Below are positions 21,202 to 31,189 of a DNA stretch of 64,000 nt, in pieces. The notes beneath the pieces were generated by a model. The model saw nothing but the letters and a program-made list of their open reading frames with translations, did not search any database and was not told the origin of the DNA. The translations under genes were made by a program, and so were the position numbers. The stretch comes from Apiosordaria backusii (taxonomy: Eukaryota; Ascomycota; Sordariomycetes; Sordariales; Lasiosphaeriaceae): the NCBI GenBank assembly GCA_030549205.1, contig JAUKTV010000001.1, positions 1-64,000 of the forward strand, given 5' to 3'. Position 1 is the stretch's first letter, and the number at the start of each line of letters is the position of its first letter.

Positions 21202-22478
21202 ATGGCAAATCCAGCCCCTAAAGTGGCCGAAGCCGAGCGTTTTGAAACATTGGAAGCCATCTCGCTCAAGGCCAATACCATCGCCGACCAGATCCAGCAA
21301 AGCAAACACTTCATCGTCTTCACGGGTGCAGGCATCTCAACCTCTGCAGGTACTCTTGCCCTTCCTTTCTTATGTTCTGACACACATACTGACAACACGG
21401 GACGCTAGGAATCCCCGACTTTCGTGGCCCAGATGGCGTCTGGGCTCTCCTGCGAAAGCAGAAGCGTGAAGCACCGTCCAAAGCCACTAGCACGCTGCAA
21501 GCCATTCCTACTCCGACACACATGGCGCTCGTCGAACTCCAAAATAGGGGTTCCCCAAGTACCTTGTGAGCCAAAATTGTGATGGACTGCATCGAAGGAG
21601 CGGCATTGCCCCTGAAATGATTTCTGAGTTGCATGGGAACAGCAACAGGGAGAACTGTCGCGATTGTGAAAAGGAATACATGCGAGGCATGTCCGGGCTC
21701 CGCAGGAAGACATCGGTATGTACTTCATGCTGAGCGATCTTTGCCGCAGACTTTCGGGCTGTTGCACTGTACACCAAGACAGTCACAGATCACCGTACTG
21801 GCCGCAAATGCAGCATGTCGGGCTGCAACGGCGTGCTTCTGGACACCATCATCAACTTTGGCGAGTGTTTGTCTGAGCAACCTCTGAAACTTGGCGGGAC
21901 AACATGGGAGGAAGGCCGACTTTTGCTTGGTCCTCGGATCAAGCTTGACGGTGCCCCCTGCTTGCACAATTCCTGAAATTGTAGGCAAGAACAAAAAGGG
22001 AAAACTGGCGATTTGCAATCTCCAGAGCACGCCGCTGGATCATATTGTCGATGAAGAGAGCATGAGAGTGTTTGCCAAAACGGACGATCTCATGATTGCT
22101 GTCATGGGTCATTTGGGCCTGGAGATACCGCTGTTTGTGCTACGGAGGATACTGACGGTGAAAGTGGAGATGGGGGAGAGGGACAGGAACCAGATCATTC
22201 TCCAGGGAGTGGACGTGGATGGAACCCCGAGCACATTTCTCAGGAGCGTCAAGTTGGAAGGGAGCAGACGGCCTGCAGTGGCAGAGCCCTTCACACTGGT
22301 ATTTCGGATGGAGGATCGCGAAGACTTGGAGCTGAAACTCGAGCTGGAGTTCATGGGGAATTACTTGGAGCCTAATGTCGAAATACTACACTCGGCCAAG
22401 CAGTTGGAGCGACTGTACTTGCTGGAGTACAGTCTATATACAAGAGAGTGGCAGGTCGCAGCAGAAGATGGATGCTAA
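21202..22478 (+). pseudogene. SIRT6/SIRT7-like NAD-dependent deacylase, with two apparent frameshifts
   Basis: Reads as a Sir2-family protein: FTGAGISTSAGIPDFRG (NAD binding, split by intron 1 at 21350-21408), QNCDGLHRRSG with the catalytic His within ELHGN, Cys pairs CRDC and RKC...SGC for the structural zinc, TIINFGE, and LVLGSSLTV. A C-terminal beta-rich extension follows. Intron 2 fits best as a GC-AG intron (21687-21749), restoring YMR-DFRAV. The frame breaks twice: near 21545-21556 (one base short in GGGGTTCCCC) and near 21886-21898 (one base extra). They cancel, so the rest of the protein is intact to a stop at 22478. There are no other lesions, so a consensus error is as likely as a true pseudogene. 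Likely role if intact: histone or protein deacylation in the nucleus. Confidence 0.8.
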
Positions 22479-23082
22479 CATAGATTCAGTCATCTTCGAG
22501 TTACCTTAGCTTTCAGGTTCGTGTTGGTGGTCTGAGTATAAGTAGGTAACTTACAACCTAAGTTCCTTCCTTTTGCACTTCGAATATCGGGCGATGGCCT
22601 GCCACTGTTCTCATCTGTACACCTCTTTAAACCCCCTGTTTTTTAAACACGGGCTAGCAGGCCGCTGATTCGACCAGTGACACTTGGCTATGCCACATGC
22701 AGCACCTTCCTTCGTCTTTTCTCAGCATTGCAATGCATGACTCGTTGTTTCAATTGGGGCGCTTCAGCGTTGGGGTCTTGCAGGACGTACCGTGACAGTT
22801 GTTTAGTGGCTTGAAGGCGGAGGACAGGATGTGCGACCCGATGCCGGTTTTGATGTTCGAGGGCCATGGGTCACGCGGGGCATTGGATGCAACACTAGAC
22901 AGCAGCAAGCTCCGAAGTCGATATGATCCCCCGGGTAAAACGCAGCTGGTGATGCGCCAGACTGTCTTCATTATACCTTAAATAACAAGGGTTGCGGTGC
23001 TCACAATTATCTCTTGGCCCACGTAGCCAGCATTTTTTATCTACCTAGGTCGTCACCACCATCCCAACAGCCAAAACCCAGC
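22479..23082. other. intergenic, nothing recognised
   Basis: Contains the 3' end of the sirtuin transcript and the promoter of the nucleotidyltransferase gene. Small ORFs on both strands show no conserved pattern. Confidence 0.5.
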
Positions 23083-23877
23083 ATGTACGATCACCATAAA
23101 GCATCCATCGCCAAAATTACGGCTCACTTCGAAGCCGACCCCGCAGTCATAGGCTTGATCCTAACCGGCTCAATAGCCCATGGCTTTGATCGCCCTGACT
23201 CCGATGTCGACGTCCTGATTGTGGTCTCGGATGATGACTTCGCTCAACGACTCGAGACAGGCAACCTCACCATGGTTAGCCACGATTTATGTACATACGA
23301 GGGAGGTTTCGTAGATGCGAAATACACATGCCTCTCCCTCATCAACCAGACCGCGGAAAAGGGGAGCGAGCCTGCGCGGTGGGCATACGACGGCGCCAAG
23401 GTACTCTTCAGTCGTTTCGACCCCCCCAATATCCTCGAGGACGCCATCAGGCACATCCCATCGTACCAGTCAGAAGGGAAGGACAATCGCATCATGAGAT
23501 TCAGGGCCCAGCTACAGATATGGAGATGGTACTGTTCCGAAGGGAGGAAAAAGAACAATTCTTACTTGCTCAACGTAGCTGCGTCCAAGCTGGTTTTGTT
23601 TGGTGGGCGGCTAGTCTTAGCATATAACGAGATGCTCTATCCATTCCACAAGTGGTTTCTCAGGGTGTTGGGAGATGCGCCGGAGAAGCCGCAGGGTTTC
23701 ATGGAGCTTGTGGATTTGGTGAGCAGGGACCCGAGCGAGGAAAACACAGAGAGGTTCTTCGAGGTTGTTGCAAACTGGAAGGAATGGGCCACCAGTCCGA
23801 ACAGACCAGGGGCACTGTATATGATTGACAGTGAGCTGAACTGGCTGTATCTTCAGACGCCTGTGGACGACATCTAG
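23083..23877 (+). CDS. nucleotidyltransferase-fold protein
   Basis: Intronless, 264 aa from the ATG at 23083. The frame is open upstream but without an ATG. Residues about 25-50 carry the minimal nucleotidyltransferase signature, GSIAHGFDRPDSDVDVLIVV: Gly-Ser, then the paired metal-binding Asp-x-Asp. This resembles MNT/kanamycin nucleotidyltransferase-like proteins. A helical C-terminal half follows (RFRAQLQIWRWYC, ASKLVLFGGRLVLAYNEMLY). Such proteins transfer an NMP to small molecules or proteins, but the acceptor cannot be deduced. The neighbour downstream is a broken aminoglycoside phosphotransferase-like kinase; both fold types include antibiotic-modifying enzymes, though fungal copies usually have unknown substrates. 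It has no signal peptide, so is probably cytosolic. Confidence 0.85.
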   Translation: MYDHHKASIAKITAHFEADPAVIGLILTGSIAHGFDRPDSDVDVLIVVSDDDFAQRLETGNLTMVSHDLCTYEGGFVDAKYTCLSLINQTAEKGSEPARWAYDGAKVLFSRFDPPNILEDAIRHIPSYQSEGKDNRIMRFRAQLQIWRWYCSEGRKKNNSYLLNVAASKLVLFGGRLVLAYNEMLYPFHKWFLRVLGDAPEKPQGFMELVDLVSRDPSEENTERFFEVVANWKEWATSPNRPGALYMIDSELNWLYLQTPVDDI

Positions 23878-23978
23878 GCCTGTAGCTGTGTGGATCGTCG
23901 GACTCCCAATCCAGTGGAAGAAATGCAAAGCATAGTTAGGATTGTTGTGCTAACTAAAGAGGGGGACTTGTTTACCAA

Positions 23979-24024
23979 GGCTCAGGGGCTCAGGGCTCAG
24001 GGGCTCAGGGCCCAGGGGCTCAGG
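23979..24024 (+). repeat. short tandem repeat, GGCTCAGG units
   Basis: About six imperfect head-to-tail copies of GGCTCAGG, with one GGCCCAGG variant, in the intergenic space after the nucleotidyltransferase gene. Confidence 0.85.
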
Positions 24025-24667
24025 TTTTGAGCCTTGCAACAGAACTTGTAGATTCTGGACTTAGTCTTAAGTACTAGCTATTGAGTGATTCTATTTACTG
24101 CAGTATGTAATATCAACGTTTCTAGGTATTCATCAGTGTGGTTGTTATCACCGCCGGCAAATTTAGTACCCCTGGCTCAACCACTTGTTGTGGCAGTGAC
24201 AATACCTTAGGTTTCTGTGTGTTAATACTTCAACTCCCACGAACAAAGAACGCAGGCGTATTATAAAGCAATCTGTCTCAGTTTCTTTCTTGTTCTTAAC
24301 ATAATAAATTGTTGACTCTGGTTCTCCAAGTATAATTCCATTTCCTTGTAAGTTCAAACGTACCTCCTCAAGCCAAAGCTGGTAGCTCTCCAGTGCCATC
24401 ACCTCCCAGTAGGTACTGCATAGGTCCCTCATTCGAGCTCTACGAACTTCTACCACAATACCTTGAGCAGACCCCTGCCCCATCTTACCAGTACCCGTCA
24501 CTCTTCCAATCCGGAAACATGACATCTACCTTCTTCCCCGTCAGACTACAGGATAGGCAACCCCCTACACCACAAGAGCTCATCCTTCGCCAGAACCAGC
24601 ATACCGGATGGGTCATTCAGCGTGAAGCGGAGGCTATCACAGTTCTACCAGTTACCTTAGGAAGACG

Positions 24668-25714
24668 GTGGTCAGCGCCCAACAAGTTGACACTCTTCTT
24701 GAGGACTACCGGTCCAAAAGTCTGATCGATCTACCCGAGGATTTCAGAGTGACAATGATTGCGAGAGGGCAATTCTCCCTCATCTTCAAAATTCGCACTG
24801 ACAAACCTTGGACAGACTGTCGCTTGCCCGGGATTACCATCCATTGCTTCCATGGTCATCATGCGAGTCAGCTTGCCGTGGGCTCCATACTATGGCACTG
24901 AAAGCGAGGTGGCATCCATGCTCTTTGCAAGCCGTCAAGGTGTTCCTGTGCCAGAGGTGTACTTCTTTGACTCGTCCGCGAAGAATGACTGCGGGATCGA
25001 ATTCACTATCTAGGAGCTTGCCCTGTCCAAGGAGAGGGACTGGACTCTAAAAGTTCACTTATTCCAGATGCCGTTGACTGTTGGCACCGACTTTGGAATA
25101 GTGGCAATTTCCCGCAGTCAGGAAGTCTCTACTGTCAGTGGGACAACCAAACTTTCCATTCTTTGTTGGCCCAATGGTGGATCATGAGTTCTTTGCTCCC
25201 CGTCTGGATAAACTAAGCCATGAACTACCACAGTTTGGTCCGTTTCCAACATGGATCAATTATGTCCAGGCTCTCTTTGATTCAAGTAAGACAGAGAGAT
25301 TGGACCAAGTGTCATCAAGGATTTCAAATCCTCTCCTCACTTCCAGATTGCGCGGTCGATGTTAACACATTTCTCACTAGATTTTCCGAGATCCAAGCCA
25401 TGACTCGCTCTGTGCCTTCTTTGACATTCAAGCCAAGAATGATCCATTGGGATATGCATGAGCGCAACATCCTTGCGCAACCTGACGGTAGTCGAATTGC
25501 AGCGGTGATCGATTGGGACGCTGTTGTCATCGAGCCTGCTGGGTTGTGCCGCTCTATCGGTCCCGCCTGTGTGCTTGACCACATGCCGTCCTGGGAACAA
25601 GTCAGGAATAGCTGGCATCTTCCAGGTGAGTGGTGGGATGGCCAAGCTAAGATTATCCGAGCAGATCTTCTCTACGACATCCGGCCGTTTTACATTAAAT
25701 CTCTCTCAAAATAG
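24668..25714 (+). pseudogene. broken APH/phosphotransferase-family kinase
   Basis: Fragments of the aminoglycoside phosphotransferase-like fold in three frames. The N-lobe shows TLLEDYRSKSLIDLPEDFRV and ARGQFSLIFKI (Gly-rich loop region) from 24668. Then, in another frame, SEVASMLFASRQGVPVPEVY (about 24905-24965) runs into an in-frame stop at 25011-25013. The C-lobe has the catalytic loop MIHWDMHERNIL (His-x-Asp...Asn) and VIDWDAVVIEPAG near 25435-25545. At least two frame changes and one stop separate the blocks, and no splice sites I can see repair them all. A gene model with unusual introns cannot be wholly excluded. Fungal genomes hold many such kinases; substrates are mostly unknown. Confidence 0.75.
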
Positions 25715-26349
25715 CGTTAACGTAACAGAGTAGTTCAGGAATACCTGATACTCACTACCTAAGGTACATTGAGAACTTGCTAATAAAGACTTTGTCCTCT
25801 TTGCCCTACGTGTAGCCCAGAGCTTGAATTAAAAGGTATAAGATATAGTTGTTTCTACTATGAGTGGCTTCTTTGTGTCTTCGAAGTACGTTATTGAGTT
25901 TGGTGATTACTATACCGATAGTTATAGACGATCGAATGGGCACATAGCATGAAAAACGGGAGCGGCACCGAAAAGCGTAGTGCAAATTCCCATACTTCAG
26001 TCTTTGCAATACTATCACTGTACCAATGGAGAAGCTGAGATTTCCCCTTTTGTGGGTTTAAGGACTCATCATATCAGGACAACACAGTTTCAGGTCACCT
26101 CTCATTGAGAAAAGAAAGAGTATAACACGGCACCGGGCCTGTGTAAATTTGTTGCCTAACTCAACGCAATCTTGCCCGATCTTCCACTCTATCCTGGCGC
26201 TCCCAATTATTTCAGAATGATAGGGTCCAGCCCCATTCCAAATACCGACTCCCAAAGCATTGTCGTTTTCCACCGGATCCTTGTCTGAAATCAACGCAAG
26301 TGTTCCACTCCAAGGCGCTTCGCATCTTCCAAAAAACAATGATTCCGGG
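25715..26349. other. intergenic, nothing recognised
   Basis: Convergent spacer between the kinase relic (plus) and the Cys-rich ORF (minus). A 104-codon minus-strand ORF (26372-26058) overlaps the next gene and has no protein-like signature. Confidence 0.4.
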
Positions 26350-26640
26350 CTAGAGACCTGTAGCACCTGCATCTTTGAGTTCTTGCTCCGTAGGCGCCGA
26401 GTTTAATGTGCTGCTGCCATCTATCATGCCCTCCTTCTCAGCCGCCACCAGGTTTATCAGGCAATCTTTACAAAGTGCATTTTTACCCGGCCATGTCAAT
26501 TCCTCCACTGTATTGCAAGAGTCGGCACCGGTGCCTTTTTTGCCGCGCTTCGGGCAATACTTTGGTACGCTCTTGGGAAGATAGATGTAGATTTTGCAAT
26601 TAGCGCCGCCGCATTCGAAACCCTTCCAACGCCAACACAT
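26350..26640 (-). CDS. small cysteine-rich protein, unknown
   Basis: 96 aa from the ATG at 26640. Seven cysteines are distributed as C, C-x4-C, C, C and a final CKDC. A basic linker (YCPKRGKKG) and an acidic C-terminal tail follow. It has no signal peptide, so it is probably intracellular; paired CxxC-like spacing would suit metal binding. The N-terminal MCWRWKGFECGG and the motif EELTWPGKNALCKDC look constrained rather than random. I do not recognise the family. Confidence 0.5.
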   Translation of the reverse strand: MCWRWKGFECGGANCKIYIYLPKSVPKYCPKRGKKGTGADSCNTVEELTWPGKNALCKDCLINLVAAEKEGMIDGSSTLNSAPTEQELKDAGATGL

Positions 26641-28384
26641 CTTAGTTGAGGGAAAGTGAAATTGTGAAGGTAGGTCTATTGATGGCAAGTTGCAATTGCT
26701 GACCGGGGTCGCTCACAAAGCTGAGTTGAAGGATGTTTTTAATCGTGCAGAAGGTCAAGAAGTTGGCAAGGCGGATATTTGGCTGGTATGGAGATGAGGG
26801 GAACAAGGAGATGATGGAAAGTAAGAAGTGCAAGCTCAGGAGGGCAGACTGCCGTCTTTATAGACAAATACCAGGTGTCAGATACCTACCTTGCCTACCC
26901 AACCTACTTGAGGACGGGACTCGGAGTGAAACAGTCATGGACCCGCCTTCCTGTTTGTAATTGTGGGCGAAGTTGCATGTTTTCTGTATCAGAACCTCGA
27001 TCGGGGCTGATACTAATCACGCTACTTGATTTCGCGTTTGCTGACTTCACACGACTTCATCCCGTTGCACGAAATATGGGGTACTTGGTCAGGTACAGTA
27101 GCACCAAGTTTCATATCTTTCACGAGAGACTGGCCAAAGCTTTGCAAGAGATGGCCAGACTCGAAAAGGTTTCTTGTGAGATTCTAGTCTCACATTCTAT
27201 GAAGGTCGATACGCAGGGTAGCAACAGCCGATGGCGAAGGCTGGACATGAAACGTTCAGTTTTGGAGGCATGTAATTACCTGGTTAGGTACGTGACCTGC
27301 AGGTTTACATCGATCTGGAATCACCGTTGTCACCTGGAATTGCCGTCATTTTATTTCTGTTTGTTTAGAGCCTTCATGCCTGCTGTCAGTCGCTGTGCCA
27401 AGAAATCTCTTACTCAGGCCCTGATGACATCATGTAAGACGTCGATTGCCAGCAGCTTTGGTCAATATCAGTAGGGTCACAGAAATAGGTAAGGGAGCAC
27501 GCTGCGGGCAAAACAAGACGCTGCAAGTGTTGAGTAGGTATTAAATAGAGGCATACCCACCGACAGTGACCGACTCCGATACAAATGTGAACCTTTCTGA
27601 GATATCTCGAGTGCCTCTCTGGTGGGATTTTAGGGATACGGCCCAGTAGCTCAAGTGGAACGATGAAAATAACAGTCTTTTGTCTAAGCTATGACTGCAA
27701 CTGATCATACAGGTACTGTCATGATCATGTCACTCATGCAAACGGTGTCCGCAGTTTGCTCAGGTTCAGTTTGAATACCTAGGTAGCCGATAAAAACCGG
27801 TGTGTTGAATGTCCTCGGCCTGACCCACGTAAATAATTTGCGATACCCTCTGGGGCCTCTGAGACTCGACCTGCTGAAACATCACCTCATACCAAGCACC
27901 CTCTCGAACAAACCTTTGGACCAAACACACACATAAACTTAACGCCAAGAGCTCACACACTGTCCTCGGGACACATGCCACATGGCCTTAATGCTATCCC
28001 CACGTTGTAACCCCCGGGTAAAATACTACCGTTACCAACCGACATTTAGGCAGTTGCCGGCAATGTCAATCAACCATGTCATGGCAGTGATTGTTGGCCC
28101 TTCTTGTCTGGATTCTTGTCAATCCCCTGAACTTGATTAAAGGCGGTTAATCATCCAGTCCAGCTTAGTCTAGGCCACGTTGCCAGAATCGACAGGAAGT
28201 GGGACATAATGCAGCGAGGCCGCTCCATGTTTTGTGTACAACACTGCAACTTGGAGGGTAGAGTCAACTATCGGTGTGCACCATTCTTCCCAATGAAAGA
28301 AAAGACGACCCTTGACGATAGTACAACCCGTGTTGCTGCAACTCCAAGACACCACTCACCTCACCTCCAACAACATTCTCTGCC
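26641..28384. other. long intergenic region, one doubtful ORF
   Basis: Upstream region for both the minus-strand Cys-rich gene and the SET gene. A 199-codon plus-strand frame (26875-27474) opens on GTG, not ATG, and lacks recognisable motifs, so it is not called. The stretch 27000-27760 is also unremarkable on the other strand. Confidence 0.4.
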
Positions 28385-29665
28385 ATGGCGTGGGGTCATG
28401 TCTCCCTCGCAAGGGTCCTGCTCTTGGGCCTGACAACCCCATTCGCCGGCGCAGCAGACTCCAAGAAAGAGGGGCTCGCCTCTGAGGAGATTCAGAAGAA
28501 AACAGTCTACACCGGCAATGCAACCGAGCCGGTTCTTTCTTCACCTCCAACCGACAAGTGGTGGAAGTCCAACATCTGTCAAGGCTCGTACTGTGTCTAT
28601 ACCAACCTTCGAATTGCAAACCGCCGAGGGCTTGTCCTCGTAACCAAGCCAGACGAATACAACAAGGTCGAGCGGATCGAAGCTTATCTCGAGAGAGCGG
28701 ACAACAAGTGGGAAGATCCTTCTCTTATCGCCGAAACTGAAATCCTCGAAAAGGGGCTTGGCCTTACCGCAAAACAGTCCATCCGCCGTGGAAAGCCGGT
28801 CAGCTCTTGGTCTCCAGTGCTCCTCGTACACAAGGACCTCTTTGAAGACGTCGTCAAGAAGAAGGAACGCACCCGCCTTCTGGAAGCGGCAATCAACTAC
28901 CTCCCCGACGACACCCGAGCGGCCTTTAACCGGCAGCGCAACCGGCCTGGGCACAACCCGGCTGAGAGTCCCCGCTCGATTGAGGAAATACTCTACGCTC
29001 ACCCCTTCGAGGTCGACCTTGGGGCCGGCTACCGTCAAGAGCACAGCTCCAAGCACTACATCAACTTTCCCGAGGTTTCCCTCTTTCAGCATGATTGCCG
29101 TCCGAATGTCGCCTTCTACATCGACCAGCACCTGCAGCACCGCACTACCGTGGCACGCAAGGTGGCCGAGGGCGAGGAGCTCTCCATTGCATACATTGAT
29201 CCCTTTTTGCCTCGCAAGGAGAGGTCGGACTGGGTGAAGCGGTTCCGGGGCAGCAACAAGCCGTGCCCTTGCACGGCCTGCACGGGCAACAATAAGCCGT
29301 CGCAGCTCAAGAAGTCGGACAAGAATCTGGAGGAGATCAACTCCATCAAGACGGAACTAAAGAACCACGACAGCAAGAAGGTGACGATTTCCTTGATTGA
29401 TCGCTATGTGAAGCTGATGCAGGAGGAGAAGCTCCAAGCCAAGTACGCCGAGGCATGGGAGCTGGCAGCGCTCAACTACAATTACTTGGGAGAGGACAAA
29501 AAGGCAAAGAAGTATGCCGACTTGGCAGTGCAGGCGGGGATTGTGGAGGGAGGAAAGGACAGCAATGACGTTGTTGCGATGAGAGTGTTTGCAAGCGACG
29601 TGAAGGGGCATTATAGCTACCGTTATACGTTGAAGAGGAGAGGGATCAAGGAGCCTGGGAAATAG
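28385..29665 (+). CDS. SET-domain protein with N-terminal signal peptide
   Basis: Intronless, 426 aa. The N-terminus is a signal-type segment (MAWGHVSLARVLLLGLTTPF, then AGAADSKKE). A SET domain spans about residues 115-300: LGLTAKQSIRRG at its start, then INFPEVSLFQHDCRPNVAFY (equivalent of the NHSC/N-H motif) and GEELSIAYIDP (GEEL-x2-Y). A post-SET-like CPCTAC lies near 296-301. A helical C-terminal repeat region (EAWELAALNYNYLGEDKKAK) resembles a TPR-like tail, as in SMYD/SET5-type proteins. SET proteins methylate lysines using S-adenosylmethionine, usually in cytosol or nucleus; a secretory signal is unexpected. Activity and location are inference. Confidence 0.88.
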   Translation: MAWGHVSLARVLLLGLTTPFAGAADSKKEGLASEEIQKKTVYTGNATEPVLSSPPTDKWWKSNICQGSYCVYTNLRIANRRGLVLVTKPDEYNKVERIEAYLERADNKWEDPSLIAETEILEKGLGLTAKQSIRRGKPVSSWSPVLLVHKDLFEDVVKKKERTRLLEAAINYLPDDTRAAFNRQRNRPGHNPAESPRSIEEILYAHPFEVDLGAGYRQEHSSKHYINFPEVSLFQHDCRPNVAFYIDQHLQHRTTVARKVAEGEELSIAYIDPFLPRKERSDWVKRFRGSNKPCPCTACTGNNKPSQLKKSDKNLEEINSIKTELKNHDSKKVTISLIDRYVKLMQEEKLQAKYAEAWELAALNYNYLGEDKKAKKYADLAVQAGIVEGGKDSNDVVAMRVFASDVKGHYSYRYTLKRRGIKEPGK

Positions 29666-31189
29666 TGAGTTAAGAGATCTAAGAGCAGCAAACCGTCTAT
29701 AATGCGTCAGCTAGGGAAGAGACCTGGAAAGTAGAAGGTCCGAAATTGGCTATGTTGGGCAATGGGAACGACGTTGGGGGCAACTAAGCAATCGGAGCGT
29801 TATTTCATTTGGTAGACATTCAACTTTTCTTGCCAAGTTCAAAATTTCAATGCCAGTGTTTTGCAAGTTCTTCGAGGCTGGAAGTAGAGTGACACTCTTC
29901 TTTCACGCACGTCTACTCCTGGGCCGCGTCTCAGAGGATAAGCAAGACACTACCCATGGAAAGCATGCGGTGACCAAGATTGTGAGGCAAGGCTGGACCT
30001 GATGATCTGTTAGTTCCCGCGAGGCTTTCTTGGTACCTGTGACACAACTGAGCACACGACCCATTTTGCTTGCGTGGCTTTCCTCCCAGCTGGGTTTTAG
30101 ACGACTTGAGTGAGGCCGGTCTGTGACACTCGATCCGTCTTTTCGTGTCCGAGATACTTTCTTTGGGAGGGAGACAAGACGTCACAACCTGGCGTGGTTT
30201 TTTGCTGCGCCGGTTGCCATGAGGACATATTCAGGAGTCCTCCAGCGAGGTGTTGGCGGTAGGACTTGGCAAGATGATGTTTGCAGCCGCTCTTGCTCGT
30301 TTCACTAACAGTGGGCCTTGCAGTTACACCGCGAGGGAGGACGGAATCAAGGTTGTGGCTGTTGGGTTGCTGTGCCGCTTGCCTCGCATGGTCCCGTGCG
30401 AGGCAACCCAAAGCTGGCCGTTTCTTGCGGCCGATGAGGGGATTCCTGCCCTTTTGAGTTGAGGGTGCTGAAGCTCAGAAACCTCGTCTGGACCTTCTTC
30501 AAAGTTGAGACGACACGTCATGTTGGTTGCACACAGCACGCCAGACTGGTGTCCAAGGCACGGCCAGCTGTTCAGCGCTCAGTCCTCAGGCAGACTGGCT
30601 CCTAATCTTGGCGTGAGAAACGTCGAGTACCTAGAGACGGACTTCTGCACCCGGCTCCATGGAGACGAGGATTGGCTTTTGTTCGGCTTCAAGTCGTCTC
30701 TTCGTCCCGATTCCCGAATGCTGACCCGAAAGCTTGCCGTTGTGGTGGCTTGCAGTCGCCATGTATGGAGATTTAACGTCTGGTGCTTCGCCTCACACCC
30801 ACCATAAGCGCTACAACGCACCAAGCCCTATGGGGGAAACGCTGCTGCAGTTGTGGCTGTCCGCAGCAGCAATCCCCTGCAAGGCACCCGTCAAATGCAC
30901 AACACCCAACCGCCATCGTGCATCCGCACCTGGGGAAGCACACGCAGGGCTGCCTCAGTACCACTGTGTTTATAAGGTAAGTTGCGGCTGCAAACCAAAT
31001 TTCCGACAGGCTCACACAAGCCACACTTACACCACTCGGCACCAATAACAACAACTTGTGTGTTTCGGCAAGGCTCGCAACTCAAACAGATAAACAGTCT
31101 TGGTCCCATCACCATTGCTCTTCAGACGCTTTACCCTGGGCAGACACTCCACCAGAATCGAAATTCTTTTGGCCTCATCGTCGCCACTC
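29666..31189. other. long intergenic region, nothing recognised
   Basis: About 1.5 kb between two plus-strand genes, without repeats I can see. ORFs of 60-104 codons occur on both strands at chance level for this base composition. Confidence 0.45.

Noticed and set aside
26875..27474. 199-codon plus-strand ORF
   Set aside because: Opens on GTG without a nearby ATG, no recognisable domain, and no splice signals linking it to another exon.
22479..31000. Secondary-metabolite cluster around the NTase, kinase and SET genes
   Set aside because: No backbone enzyme (PKS, NRPS, terpene synthase), transporter or pathway regulator is present.
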